A stretch of 64,000 nt of DNA from Microvirga zambiensis WSM3693. GTDB lineage: Bacteria; Pseudomonadota; Alphaproteobacteria; Rhizobiales; Beijerinckiaceae. The DNA is taken from contig NZ_JAERQD010000011.1 in NCBI RefSeq assembly GCF_016735695.1, positions 62,001 through 126,000 on the forward strand, written 5' to 3'. Below the pieces are notes generated by a model. That model was not told the DNA's origin. It did no database searches and saw only the letters and a program-made list of their open reading frames with translations. This document shows positions 26,977 to 36,086 of this stretch, in pieces (within the stretch, counting starts at the first letter, position 1; each line of letters begins with the position of its first letter). The translations under genes and the position numbers were made by a program.

Positions 26977-28290
26977 TTGGCTAGAGAGGAAATGCATCTC
27001 GCGGGCTTTCTCATTGCCGGGCCCGTTGTCCATAGCCATAGTTTGTGGCGCAATCCAAAACATGACGTGCCGTTCCTATCGGCGCGCTACTACACGGACA
27101 TCGCCCAGACGCTGGAACGAGGAAAATTCGACCTCGTCTTCTTCGCCGATCGGCTTGGAATCGCCGACCGCTTCGGGAATGATAAAACGATCGGCATTCG
27201 GTATGGCGATCAGGACTCGACCCGGATGGATCCAGTGCCCGTCCTCAGCGCCATATCTGCGGTCACGGAACGGATCGGTTTAGGGGCCACCCGGTCTACC
27301 ACCTATGACCTGCCGTACCACATCGCGCGGGAGTTCAGGACCCTCGATCACCTCTCTGGCGGACGCGCCGCTTGGAACGTCGTCACGTCGATGAACGACG
27401 GGGAGGCGATGAATTTCGGCATCGAGAGCCATCTTGACCATGACCAGCGGTACGATCGCGCCGATGAATTCCTCGAGGTGACCTGCAAGCTTTGGGACAG
27501 CTGGGAGCCCGATGCGCTCATCTTGGACGCCGAGAAGGGCATCTATGCTGATCCTGAGAAGGTTCACTACGTCAACTACAACGGCACATACCTCAAATCT
27601 CGCGGGCCCCTCAATATCCCGGCCAGTCCGCAGGGACGACCGGTCATCATTCAGGCTGGCTCCTCCGATCGAGGGCGGACGTTCGCAGCCAAGTGGGCCG
27701 AAGTGATCTTCAACATCTCACCCAGCACGGAGCTGATGCGTCGCTTCACTCAGAGTGTTCGCGAGGATCTGGCAAAAGCCGGACGCCCTGAGACCTCATG
27801 CAAGGTTCTTCCCGCCGTGATGCCGTTCGTAGGCCATACGGAGGCGGAAGCGCGTGAGAAGCGGGACGCCCATAACAGCCTTGTCGAGCCTCTGGTGGGA
27901 CTGTCGACCCTGTCGGCTCATGCCAATGTCGATCTGTCGACGCTCGATTTGGATGCACCCGTGAGCGAACTTCGCAGTTCCGGCACGCAGGGGAACATCG
28001 CCATGGTGTCACGCGTCGCCAAAGAAGAAGGCATGACATTAAGGGATGCCGGGCGCCGATACGGCGAGAGTGTCATGGTCCCACAGCTCTGTGGCACGCC
28101 CAAACAGATCGCTGAAGAGCTCGCCGAAACCTTCCGGTCCGGTGCATCAGACGGCTTCGTGATCTCACCGGCCTTCCTGCCGGAATCCTTCACCGAGTTC
28201 GTGGATCTGGTTGTGCCTGAACTTCAGCGCCTCCGCGTCTACCGCAAGGACTACAACGGCAGCACCCTTCGCAGCCATCTCGGAATCTAA
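26977..28290 (+). CDS. LLM-class flavin-dependent monooxygenase, NtaA/SnaA/DszA family
   Basis: About 437 aa. Family blocks: MHLAGFLIAGPVVHSHSLWRNP, ERGKFDLVFFADRLGIADRFG, AREFRTLDHLSGGRAAWNVVTSMND, HDQRYDRADEFLEVTCKLWDSW, GRPVIIQAGSSDRGRTFAAKWAEVIF and RVYRKDYNGSTLRSHLGI. Shares architecture with the enzyme at 17081 but clearly differs in sequence. TTG 26977 follows GGAGGG at 7 nt; ATG 26992 is the classical family start but its ribosome site would be too close. Followed on the same strand by a Liv-type transporter and a flavin reductase, which suggests import and oxidation of one compound. Confidence 0.85.
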   Translation: MAREEMHLAGFLIAGPVVHSHSLWRNPKHDVPFLSARYYTDIAQTLERGKFDLVFFADRLGIADRFGNDKTIGIRYGDQDSTRMDPVPVLSAISAVTERIGLGATRSTTYDLPYHIAREFRTLDHLSGGRAAWNVVTSMNDGEAMNFGIESHLDHDQRYDRADEFLEVTCKLWDSWEPDALILDAEKGIYADPEKVHYVNYNGTYLKSRGPLNIPASPQGRPVIIQAGSSDRGRTFAAKWAEVIFNISPSTELMRRFTQSVREDLAKAGRPETSCKVLPAVMPFVGHTEAEAREKRDAHNSLVEPLVGLSTLSAHANVDLSTLDLDAPVSELRSSGTQGNIAMVSRVAKEEGMTLRDAGRRYGESVMVPQLCGTPKQIAEELAETFRSGASDGFVISPAFLPESFTEFVDLVVPELQRLRVYRKDYNGSTLRSHLGI

Positions 28291-28379
28291 GCTCCTGTCA
28301 GCAGGAATGCTCCCGTTACCCATGCCACGCCTCCGCCTGTGATTGGTCTCGGGCGTGCACAATCGGAAGGACGTCAACG

Positions 28380-29525
28380 ATGCTGAAACACCTGGATCCC
28401 ATTAAAGCCGCTGTTTTCAGCGGACTGGTCTTTGCCATCGGCAGCATTCTGACGCCACCAGCGCATGCACAAACGACAATTCCAGTTGGCATCTGTCAGA
28501 GCACGGCCCAAGGCCCTGCGAAGTTCGCCACCGCTCTCTGGAAAGGCGCCGAACTCGTCCTTCAGTCTGCGAACGCTTCAGCGGGTGCCGACGGTATCAA
28601 GCTTGAACCGGTTCCTGTCGATATCGGGAACAACGATCCGGCCCAGGCCAGGCTGTCCTTCAACAAGGCCTTCCAGGTCAACAAGATCCAGGCTCTGATC
28701 TGCTGGGGCACCAACGTGATGGTGCAAAACGGCTCTCTGATCGACGAAGCGGGAGTTGCGGCCTTCACGACCTCCTCCGGCGTCAATGTGGTGAAAAACT
28801 CAAAGCTGACCCAGCAGATCGAGGCCGTCACCACACTTCAGTGCGCAGTTGCCGCAAAGCATGTCAAGGAGCGCTATCCGGAGGTCAAGACCTTCGGCAT
28901 CCTCTATGTGAACTACGAATTCGGCATCGAGATGCGTGACCAATGCGAGATCGAGTTCGGCAAAGTGGGCATCAAGCTCGTGGCTGCCGAAGGTCACCCC
29001 AATGCGCCTGCCGATCTCAGAGCACAAACCACCAAAATTCTGGAGGCTAAGCCGGATGCCATCTACTTGGCGCCGATCGGTGGCGGCACGGTTCCCCTCG
29101 GCATACGCGCCGGTCGTGAGCTTGGATTCAAGGGCCTCTTCATCACCTACACAGCCGGCGACACACCCGATGTATACAACCTCAAGCTGGCGGAAAACAA
29201 CTTCTTCTTCGTGAGTCATGACGTGCCTGAAGGGGCGCCCCAGTCGGTGCACGAGGCCACCAAATCGTACGGCGGGTACGTCGGTATGGGCTATGATTTC
29301 GCTTGGATCGTGACCTCTCTGGCCCAGCAGCTGAAACAGGAGGGCAAGGAGATCTCAGGTCGCAACCTGATCACGAAACTGCGCGAGATCCAGACGGTCA
29401 AAACCCCGGTCAATGAGTACCGCTTCCTGCCCGATGGCAATACTGTGCGTCCTCTCGCCCTGTTCAGCGTCGCTGGCGGCGGCCGCAAGCTGGAGCAGAG
29501 CCTGACTCCGAGCCAGCTTCAATAA
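28380..29525 (+). CDS. ABC transporter substrate-binding protein, Liv/urea type
   Basis: Periplasmic type I binding protein of 381 aa with a signal peptide (hydrophobic run ending PAHAQ). Features: IPVGICQSTAQGPAKFATALWKGAELVLQSAN, DIGNNDPAQARLSFNKAF, ALICWGTNVMVQNGSLIDEAGVAAFTTSSG, FGILYVNYEFGIEM, and LEAKPDAIYLAPIGGG. This is the Peripla_BP_6 fold used for branched-chain amino acids, amides and aromatic acids. ATG after GGAAGGA at 8 nt. A hairpin follows the gene, as is common when the binding protein is made in excess of the membrane parts. Confidence 0.85.
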   Translation: MLKHLDPIKAAVFSGLVFAIGSILTPPAHAQTTIPVGICQSTAQGPAKFATALWKGAELVLQSANASAGADGIKLEPVPVDIGNNDPAQARLSFNKAFQVNKIQALICWGTNVMVQNGSLIDEAGVAAFTTSSGVNVVKNSKLTQQIEAVTTLQCAVAAKHVKERYPEVKTFGILYVNYEFGIEMRDQCEIEFGKVGIKLVAAEGHPNAPADLRAQTTKILEAKPDAIYLAPIGGGTVPLGIRAGRELGFKGLFITYTAGDTPDVYNLKLAENNFFFVSHDVPEGAPQSVHEATKSYGGYVGMGYDFAWIVTSLAQQLKQEGKEISGRNLITKLREIQTVKTPVNEYRFLPDGNTVRPLALFSVAGGGRKLEQSLTPSQLQ

Positions 29526-29542
29526 CACTGCGGACTGATGCT

Positions 29543-29570
29543 AACCGTGCCGGCGCAGGCTGGCACGGTT
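29543..29570 (+). terminator. Intercistronic hairpin after the binding-protein gene
   Basis: AACCGTGCC and GGCACGGTT form a perfect 9-bp stem with a 10-nt loop, followed by TCATG. It is 17 bp past the stop and about 60 bp before the permease start. The lack of a long T-run suggests partial termination or 3' protection. Confidence 0.6.
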
Positions 29571-29630
29571 TCATGAGGTGTTGGCCGCAGCACTGACCAA
29601 TCGCCACTTGAAGTGGCCTGGACCACCGGT

Positions 29631-30512
29631 ATGTCACTTGTCCCATATCTCATCAACGGAACCGCATTCGGGCTCAGCATCGCCCTGATTGCCTTGGCTC
29701 TAGCGTTGATCTGGCGGACCGTCGGCATGATCGACTTCGGCCTCGCCGCCGTCTATCTCATTACTGCCTATACGGCCCTGATTCTGAAGACCCAGTTGGA
29801 GTGGCCCTTCCTGTGGTGTGCTGCAGGGGCTCTGATTGTGGCGCCGCTTGCGAGCATCGGAATTTACACCGCCGTGTACCGCCATTTCATCAAGCGCAAC
29901 TCTGCCCTCTTCGTGCTCGTGCTGGTGGCTTTATGCCTGCACATTGCTGTCCAGCACATCCTCGCCGCCACCATGTCGGCGCAGAAGTTCTTTCTGATCG
30001 ACGACATCATCCCAGGCTGGGAGATCGGCGGAACGCGCCTCAACGCGGTCCAGATCACCAAAATGGTTCTCAGCCTTGTCGCACTCGCCGGAGTCGCATA
30101 CTTCTGCCACCGCACGGATCGCGGTAGAACCATCCTCGCCGTGGCCGACAATCGGACCTTGGCCCAGGGCATCGGGATCAGCACGGACGCGACCTACCGC
30201 TGGACGTATGGGATTGCGGGTCTCATCGTCGGCGCAGCCGTCGTTCCGGAGATCGCTGAGAACGGCGTCGATCCGTATATAGCCACCACGCCGGTGTTTC
30301 TTGGGATGGCAGCCATCATCGTAGGTGGGCTTGCCACCTTCACCAGTCCCGTCCTTGCCGCAGTGCTCCTAGGCATCTGCTTCCACTTGGCTGTCTGGGG
30401 GATCTCGTCCAGCTGGCAGGAGGTCGTGACCTACGCCATTGTCATCGCGGTCCTGCTCCTGCGGCCACAAGGATTGTTCGACAGCTTCAGCCCGGTGCGC
30501 CAGCGGGCCTGA
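29631..30512 (+). CDS. ABC transporter permease, LivH type
   Basis: Membrane protein of 293 aa with about eight helices. Motifs include GTAFGLSIALIALALALIWRTVGMIDFGLAAVYLITAYTA and the EAA-like loop RTILAVADNRTLAQGIGISTDATYRWTYGIAG, both typical of LivH. An upstream GTG at 29613 is also in frame; ATG 29631 fits the family N-terminus. The stop is 29 bp before the fused permease-ATPase. Confidence 0.87.
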   Translation: MSLVPYLINGTAFGLSIALIALALALIWRTVGMIDFGLAAVYLITAYTALILKTQLEWPFLWCAAGALIVAPLASIGIYTAVYRHFIKRNSALFVLVLVALCLHIAVQHILAATMSAQKFFLIDDIIPGWEIGGTRLNAVQITKMVLSLVALAGVAYFCHRTDRGRTILAVADNRTLAQGIGISTDATYRWTYGIAGLIVGAAVVPEIAENGVDPYIATTPVFLGMAAIIVGGLATFTSPVLAAVLLGICFHLAVWGISSSWQEVVTYAIVIAVLLLRPQGLFDSFSPVRQRA

Positions 30513-30541
30513 TTGACAGCCAACCCGGCACGAGGAGTTTC

Positions 30542-32365
30542 ATGGGCTACATCATCGACGTGCTGACCCTGACGGCAATCCTAATGATTGCAGTGCACGG
30601 TTACATGCTGATCAAGGGGTTGGGCGGGATGCTCCACCTGGGGCATGCCGTTTTCTATGGCTTGGGAGCCTATGGTGCTGCGATCATGGGCACGCGCATT
30701 CTACCGGCAGCCGGCTTCCCCGCGATGCTGCTCGCCGGCATCTTCCTGGCTGCACTTGGGGGAGCCTTGGTGGCTTGGCCCGCCCTGCGCAACCGCGGCC
30801 GCTATTTCATGATTGTCACGTTTGCGGTGCAGCTGATCTTTGTGACGCTCGTCATCAATCTGCCTATCACTGGAGGGCCTGATGGGATCTCATCTGTTCC
30901 TGGCCTGGCGTTCGACTCATGGCTGTCGTCCAGCGCCAGCCTCAACATAGGGTCAGTGGTCATCTCTTATGCCCAGGTGAAGCTGGCCGTCATGGTTGGC
31001 TTTGCCGCTCTGTCCTTCTGGTTTTGTCTTACGCTGATCCAGTCCCCTTACGGACGTCTGATACGGGCCGTCCGCGAGGATGACGTCGCCGTTGAGGCCT
31101 ATGGGCGAGATACGATGCCGATCAAGGCCAGCGTCCTGGTGATTGGAGCAGGGCTTACGGGGCTTGCGGGCGCCCTGTTTGCCAGCCACTTCAACTATGT
31201 CGGTCCCACGCAGTTCGAACTCGATGCGACTGTGCTGTTTCTGGTCATGCTCATCGTCGGTGGCCAGTATAGTTTGCTGGGCGCAAGTGTCGGCGCGGTT
31301 CTCATCATGGCGCTCCTCGAATTGCTCCGCATTCTGCTCGACAACGTGTTGGGTGTGCCCTTTGATATGACTGCCCATTTGCGGCAGGTCTTCTTTGCTG
31401 TCGCGCTGATTGGCGTTCTGGCTATGCGCAGCACCGGCCTGATTGCGGAGCGTTTGCCCAAATACGTTCTGCCGACGCGTAGGGCAGGGGGGGCTGGAGA
31501 GACCATCCCATCCACCGTTCCTGGTGCACACACCCCCATTCCGGCACAGCCACATCCCGCAACCGGATCCCGGATGGACCAGCAGAGCGCTCCAGTTTTG
31601 ACTTGCCGTGGTCTTCGCAAGTCCTTCGGAGGCGTCACAGCCGTCGCGGATGCAAGCCTCGATCTGTTTGATGGCAGGATCGTTGCCATCATCGGCCCCA
31701 ATGGCGCCGGCAAAACTAGCACGTTCAACATCCTGAGCGGCGTCGAACAGAGCGATTCTGGAACCGCTTCGATCGGAGGGACATCGATCATTGGTCGGAC
31801 CGCGGCAGAGATTGCTCGACTGGGCCTTGCACGTACCTTCCAGGATGTGCGGGTCTGGGGGCGGCTGAGTGCCATCGAGAATATCCTCGCTGCTCGAGCA
31901 AGCCAACATGGGGCGACGGCGCTGGGATGGCTTGCCCACCCTGAGCGCTCAAGAAGAGACGAGATTGAAAACCTGGATGCCGCCTGGCAATTGCTGGAGC
32001 GGTTCGGCCTTGAGCACCATGCCAACACCCCCGCGGGGCAACTGTCCTATGCGCAGCGCAAGATGTTGGCCCTGGCTCGGATTGATGCCTTCGCACCGCG
32101 GGTCATGCTCCTCGATGAGCCGACCTCCGGCGTTGATCCGCGCCGCCTCGGCACGTTCCTGGAGCATATCCGATCCTTTGCGGAGCGCGAAAACCGGGCG
32201 GTCTGTCTGGTTGAGCACAACATGACAGTGGTTCGTGATCTGGCCGACTGGGTCGTCTTCATGGAGGAGGGGAGGGTAATCGCGGCCGGGACGCCTGCTG
32301 ACATCATCGGCAATCGCGATCTTATGCGCGTGTATCTCGGACATCGCGAACTGAAGGTGGCATGA
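30542..32365 (+). CDS. LivM-LivG fusion: permease and ATPase in one chain
   Basis: One 607-residue protein. Residues about 1-310 are a LivM-type permease (GYMLIKGLGGMLHLGHAVFYGLGAYGAA; RLIRAVREDDVAVEAYGRDTM; NYVGPTQFELDATVLFLVMLIVGG). A Pro/Thr-rich linker of about 35 residues follows. Residues about 350-607 are a LivG ATPase with Walker A GPNGAGKTS, signature-region LSYAQRKMLALAR (the canonical LSGGQ is replaced by LSYAQ, usual in LivG), Walker B VMLLDEP and VEHNMTVV. Fusions of this kind occur in several rhizobia. It overlaps the LivF gene by 4 bp. Confidence 0.9.
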   Translation: MGYIIDVLTLTAILMIAVHGYMLIKGLGGMLHLGHAVFYGLGAYGAAIMGTRILPAAGFPAMLLAGIFLAALGGALVAWPALRNRGRYFMIVTFAVQLIFVTLVINLPITGGPDGISSVPGLAFDSWLSSSASLNIGSVVISYAQVKLAVMVGFAALSFWFCLTLIQSPYGRLIRAVREDDVAVEAYGRDTMPIKASVLVIGAGLTGLAGALFASHFNYVGPTQFELDATVLFLVMLIVGGQYSLLGASVGAVLIMALLELLRILLDNVLGVPFDMTAHLRQVFFAVALIGVLAMRSTGLIAERLPKYVLPTRRAGGAGETIPSTVPGAHTPIPAQPHPATGSRMDQQSAPVLTCRGLRKSFGGVTAVADASLDLFDGRIVAIIGPNGAGKTSTFNILSGVEQSDSGTASIGGTSIIGRTAAEIARLGLARTFQDVRVWGRLSAIENILAARASQHGATALGWLAHPERSRRDEIENLDAAWQLLERFGLEHHANTPAGQLSYAQRKMLALARIDAFAPRVMLLDEPTSGVDPRRLGTFLEHIRSFAERENRAVCLVEHNMTVVRDLADWVVFMEEGRVIAAGTPADIIGNRDLMRVYLGHRELKVA

Positions 32366-33069
32366 TGCTGAAGGTTGAGCAACTCGTCAGCGGCTATGGA
32401 ACCGACCCGATCCTGCGCGGGGTGACCTTCGAGGTTCCCGACCGTTCCATTACTGCCGTCTTCGGCCACAACGGCGCGGGTAAGTCGTCATTGGTCCGGG
32501 CCCTGATCGGCCTCATCCCAATCTGGGACGGACGCGTTGTCCTCGGCGGCCGTGATCTCTCATCACTTTCCTCTCGTAGCCGCGTCGAGGCAGGAATTGC
32601 TGTTTCCTTTCAGGATGATTCCGTATTCCCGAGCATGAGTGTCGAGAACAACTTGCGGCTGGGGGGACATGTTCGTCAGAGAGATAAGCGCTGGCTGAAC
32701 GAGCGCCTCCGGCATGTCCTTAGCCTTTTTCCAAAACTGGAGGAGCGCCTTCGGCAACCCGCTTACACATTGAGTGGCGGCGAGCGGCGTATGCTTTCAA
32801 TCGGGATGGCGCTGATGACAGATCCCAAGCTTATCATACTGGACGAACCGTCGACAGGATTGTCGCCTGGGATGACGGAGTTCGTCTTTCATTCAGTCCG
32901 AGACCTTCGCGACAAACTTGGGAAAAGCGTCGTTCTCATCGAGCAGAATGTGCAGCAAGCTCTGACAGTTGCGGACAAGGCGGTGGTCCTGAAAACCGGC
33001 ACGATCATCTTTGATGGCCCAGCCGATACGCTTGCCAATGATGAGAGCGAACTAGTGATGCTTTTCTGA
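32362..33069 (+). CDS. ABC transporter ATP-binding protein, LivF type
   Basis: ATPase of 235 aa with Walker A GHNGAGKSS, LSGGERRMLSIG as signature, Walker B LIILDEPSTG and LIEQNVQQAL as the switch region. LSPGMTEFVF after Walker B is typical of LivF. ATG overlaps the stop of the fused gene (ATGA). Completes a five-part Liv-type importer (28380-33069). The substrate is unknown; the flanking monooxygenase and flavin reductase suggest a xenobiotic, N-chelate or organosulfur ligand. Confidence 0.9.
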   Translation: MMLKVEQLVSGYGTDPILRGVTFEVPDRSITAVFGHNGAGKSSLVRALIGLIPIWDGRVVLGGRDLSSLSSRSRVEAGIAVSFQDDSVFPSMSVENNLRLGGHVRQRDKRWLNERLRHVLSLFPKLEERLRQPAYTLSGGERRMLSIGMALMTDPKLIILDEPSTGLSPGMTEFVFHSVRDLRDKLGKSVVLIEQNVQQALTVADKAVVLKTGTIIFDGPADTLANDESELVMLF

Positions 33070-33225
33070 AGCAATCATCCGCCGGTTCAGCAAGGGCATG
33101 CCAACAACCGGATTTGATGTGAACATCGAAGTTCTTGAGTTGAGATTGACGCCCATGAATGTAAGCGCCGAACGCTGCGAGAGCCCAATCTCCCGATCCG
33201 CAGAACTGACTCCTCAGGGTGTGGT

Positions 33226-33732
33226 ATGACATCGGCAGACGAGTTCAAGCAGGCCATGCGCCATTTGGCCGGAGGGGTGGCGATCATTGCAACCGAGCAT
33301 GAAGGCAGCCGTGCAGGCCTCGCCGCAACAGCGGTCTGTTCCGTCTCCGCCGATCCGCCGACGATCCTGATTTGCATCAACTCCGGCGCGAGTGCTCACG
33401 AGCCTATTCACAAGAGCGGGTGTTTCTCCGTCAACCTGCTGGCCAGCGGCCACGATGACATGGCGCGGCGGTTCTCAGGGGAGACTGGCGTGAAGGGCGA
33501 AGAGCGCTTCGCGACGGGCCAATGGGCGCCGCTCGTTACTGGAGCTCCTGTTCTTGAGAGTGCCCTTGCAGGCTTTGATTGCAGGGTGACCGAGGTGGTA
33601 ACAATGTCCACGCACACCGTGTTCTTCGGAACTGTGGTCGGAATCGTCACCAAGGCAGCCGCGAGGCCTTTGATCTATGCCCATGGGACCTACGGCACCT
33701 TCTCCCCTGAGGGGGCCGGTTTATGGTGGTAA
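33226..33732 (+). CDS. Flavin reductase family protein
   Basis: NADH:flavin oxidoreductase of 168 aa with the split-barrel FMN fold. Motifs: FKQAMRHLAGGVAIIATEHEG, GLAATAVCSVSADPPTILICINSGAS, SGCFSVNLLASGHDDMARRFSGE, and YAHGTYGTFSP. It is the type paired with two-component LLM oxygenases (NtaB, SnaC, DszD-like). Located 156 bp after the transporter; most likely serves the oxygenase at 26977. Confidence 0.87.
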   Translation: MTSADEFKQAMRHLAGGVAIIATEHEGSRAGLAATAVCSVSADPPTILICINSGASAHEPIHKSGCFSVNLLASGHDDMARRFSGETGVKGEERFATGQWAPLVTGAPVLESALAGFDCRVTEVVTMSTHTVFFGTVVGIVTKAAARPLIYAHGTYGTFSPEGAGLWW

Positions 33733-33741
33733 GGCTAACGC

Positions 33742-34167
33742 TCAGAGTACTGGCGCTCTGCGCTCGACCACGACCGGTGTCCGGCGCGACGTAAATTGCA
33801 CTTGGACAGACGAGCGGCGCGCGATCTGGGGCCTGGCGGGTTTGGCTTCCAGGATCGCGGTTTTGACCTCCGCCTCCGGCAATCCCATCAGGCTCGCGGC
33901 AATCGCTGCCTGGTCATCGATAATATCGGCCAGGCCCTGTGCGGCGAAGATTGCCTCGTCCAGGGAAGGAGGATCGAAGCGGATCGATGTCCGGACGCCC
34001 AACGGCTTCTTTCTTGGGTGCTGGCATCGACGCTGCTTTGACGGGTTGGCTTGAATCCTTGGATAACCGGCCTCGCTCACATCTGGCGATCGAGCTTGAA
34101 GCTGCGGATTTTGGACAGAATGTAGATCACGAAGATGAATTCCCCCTGCGCAAAAGCGGCTCGACAC
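33742..34167 (-). CDS. Possible hypothetical protein
   Basis: The C-terminal 80 residues look like protein: IRFDPPSLDEAIFAAQGLADIIDDQAAIAASLMGLPEAEVKTAILEAKPARP followed by a basic Val-rich end. I recall similar short segments in small Methylobacteriaceae proteins. The N-terminal part (Cys/His/Pro-rich) reads poorly and has no ribosome site. An ATG in another frame (about 34031) gives a lysine-rich start, so a frameshifted or mis-started gene is possible. Confidence 0.35.
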   Translation of the reverse strand: MSSRFCAGGIHLRDLHSVQNPQLQARSPDVSEAGYPRIQANPSKQRRCQHPRKKPLGVRTSIRFDPPSLDEAIFAAQGLADIIDDQAAIAASLMGLPEAEVKTAILEAKPARPQIARRSSVQVQFTSRRTPVVVERRAPVL

Positions 34168-34884
34168 CGAGGCTCATTGCGCTTGCTGCACTGCAGCATA
34201 TAGGCGTCCAGCTTGGCGATGAGCAGCGGCTTTTGACGGGATACGGCTATGCTTTTCGAGCATAACTCCCAATGGGTTATCAGACGGCCGCGGCCCAGGG
34301 AAAGCTGCTTTGTTCCATCGGGGGCCTCAGCGAGACGTGCCGCCTAAGGTAACTGGCTGCAGATGAGAATAGCAGTGGCAACGGCTGTCATGGCGGTTGC
34401 GACCAAGCCGACATCGACGGCATCCGCCCCTGGCGACACGGACTTCAACAATCGCTCAAGCAATTTTCCATCTCCACCGGCAGAGCTAAGCACGTCGCTA
34501 GATGGTGCAGTGCAGCGAACGCTCAACCGGGGTGCGACAAACGGGCATGGGCGATGCCGTCGCTTTCATGACGAGCACAAGGCTTGCCTTGGCGCACCGA
34601 TTGCCCAACCGGAATCCTGGTTATGGCCAGAAGCCACGATCCCTCTCATCGTTGAACCCGGCCGGATACTCTCCCATTTGAGATCGAACGCGCTCCGCTC
34701 TGAGCATGCATGACCAGAGATCGGACGCGGGACACCGGATGTCAACGCGGTGTCGCCCTGATCAAGCGCGCTGCATCAGGCCTTAACGATCTGCTGACCA
34801 TACCGGCGACTTGTCGCATCCCGCCCTGAACACCTGCCACAATCGGCGATTAACCACCCGGATGTGTTCAGTGAGGTTGCGTAC
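34168..34884. other. Intergenic, no gene seen
   Basis: About 700 bp. Frames here are Ser/Pro/Arg-rich without motif or ribosome site. The right end should hold the promoter of the receiver-domain gene. Confidence 0.4.
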
Positions 34885-35316
34885 ATGACACCGATCCTAT
34901 CCCCCTGGACCCGTTCCGAACCGAAGAAAAACCCAGCCCCGAAGTCCCTGCGCGAGCGTGTTCTCGTCGTGGAGGACGAGTTAATCATCGGTGAGATCGC
35001 GACTGAGGTCCTGAGGGACGCAGGCTACGAGGTCTTCACGGCGGCCAGCGCTGAGGAGGCCGAGATTATTCTGAGAGAAATGTCGGTGGATGTCCTGTTC
35101 ACCGACATCGATCTGGGCGGTCAGGACGGCTTTGAGCTGGCGCAAGCTGCCTTGTCTCTCCAACCGCTCGTGTCGATTGTCTTGACCTCGGGCCGGTCGC
35201 GGATCTGCCATGGGATGTGCGAGAAAGTGGGAGTGCCTTTCCTCGCCAAGCCTTACCGCCTCACGGAGATGGTAGAGATGGTTGACCGAGCATTGAAAGC
35301 AGCTACGCCACAGTAA
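34885..35316 (+). CDS. Stand-alone response regulator receiver domain (CheY-like)
   Basis: Product of 143 aa: about 24 residues of leader, then one receiver domain. Acidic pair VVEDE (E30, D31), phosphoacceptor Asp74 in DVLFTDIDLGGQDG, Thr/Ser in VLTSGRS and the conserved Lys in FLAKPYR. No output domain. ATG 34885 follows GTGAGG. No kinase is adjacent, so its partner is unknown. Confidence 0.85.
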   Translation: MTPILSPWTRSEPKKNPAPKSLRERVLVVEDELIIGEIATEVLRDAGYEVFTAASAEEAEIILREMSVDVLFTDIDLGGQDGFELAQAALSLQPLVSIVLTSGRSRICHGMCEKVGVPFLAKPYRLTEMVEMVDRALKAATPQ

Positions 35317-35428
35317 CAGGTTCGCACGGGAATCGTTGCCTTCAACGACCGCGGTCAGGATCGCGACCAGGCGCCAGATTTCTGACGAGCGGCTGTTGCT
35401 AACGCTGGGCAATGGTCAGGGGCGGGGA

Positions 35429-35551
35429 CTACAAGGGCCGCAGGACCGGCTCGGCGACAATCCCACCGACCAGGGCAAGGGCCACCAGGGCAAGGGCCAC
35501 CAGGACAAGGCCTACGCGTCCCCATAGCGCAACACGATCCTTCCGGCTCAT
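35429..35551 (-). CDS. Very small membrane protein, 40 aa
   Basis: The chain is SRKDRVALWGRVGLVLVALA, then LVALALVGGIVAEPVLRPL: a basic start and one transmembrane helix. The ATG has a good ribosome site (GGAGGG, 6 nt). The helix is coded by a 15-bp tandem repeat (VALAL units), so helix length could vary between strains. Translation is plausible; no homologue known to me. Confidence 0.45.
   Translation of the reverse strand: MSRKDRVALWGRVGLVLVALALVALALVGGIVAEPVLRPL
35471..35515. repeat. Three 15-bp tandem repeats
   Basis: Two identical units CAGGGCAAGGGCCAC (35471-35485, 35486-35500) and a third with 3 changes (35501-35515). Because the unit is 15 bp, gain or loss keeps the frame of the 40-aa membrane protein. 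Confidence 0.75.
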
Positions 35552-35703
35552 CAGGAACCCTCCGTGCGTCACACATCGCAGACAACGTAGCGGGCCGATG
35601 ATTGGTTGCCAATACGGCCAAGGCGTTCCTCCCACCTGCGCCGGTGGATCATGCGCGCCGATGGAAGTGTCCATCAGCACATTGGATGACGATCTCTTGC
35701 GAC

Positions 35704-35973
35704 TTACGCGCTCCAGGAATGCGGTCCCTGATAAGATGAGCCGTGCCGCTCGATCCGCATCGACGCGGTCACCGTGGCGACACGCTGGTTCTGCTCGTCC
35801 CGCACCTCGATCACGACATCGCTGGTATCGCCCTTCGCCAGCCGGTCGGTTCCAATCTCAGCCGCTGAGCGGGCCGCCGCCTGCACAGCAGCATCGAGGC
35901 TGTCGAACTCGGCGCCCTCGTCATCGCGCACGGGCGGCTTCCCGTTGCGGAAATCGAAATAGTAATGGGCCAC
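35704..35973 (-). CDS. DUF6894-family small protein
   Basis: Protein of 89 aa opening AHYYFDFRNGKPPVRDDEGAEFDSLDAAVQAAARSAAEIGTD and ending with VVIEVRDEQNQRVATVTASMRIER. This is the standard DUF6894 layout seen in many copies in Methylobacteriaceae and Bradyrhizobium. Function unknown. Cytosolic. Confidence 0.82.
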   Translation of the reverse strand: MAHYYFDFRNGKPPVRDDEGAEFDSLDAAVQAAARSAAEIGTDRLAKGDTSDVVIEVRDEQNQRVATVTASMRIERHGSSYQGPHSWSA

Positions 35974-36042
35974 CGCACGCTCCTGTTGGCTAGCCCCTGT
36001 TCTGTCTTGACCTGCAAGGGGCGGGCATTTGGCACCGCAAAG

Positions 36043-36086
36043 CGCCCTGGCTGAAAGTGCTGTCTCGAAATCTCACAGCCAGGGCG
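36043..36086. terminator. Long-stem hairpin
   Basis: CGCCCTGGCTG (36043-36053) pairs perfectly with CAGCCAGGGCG (36076-36086) around a 22-nt loop. No T-run on either side. It lies about 70 bp upstream of the DUF6894 gene start. Could be a terminator for rightward transcription or a repeat-type element. Confidence 0.4.

Noticed and set aside
34363..34713. Plus-strand frame of 116 aa
   Set aside because: Ser/Pro/Arg-rich with no ribosome site; composition suggests noncoding sequence.
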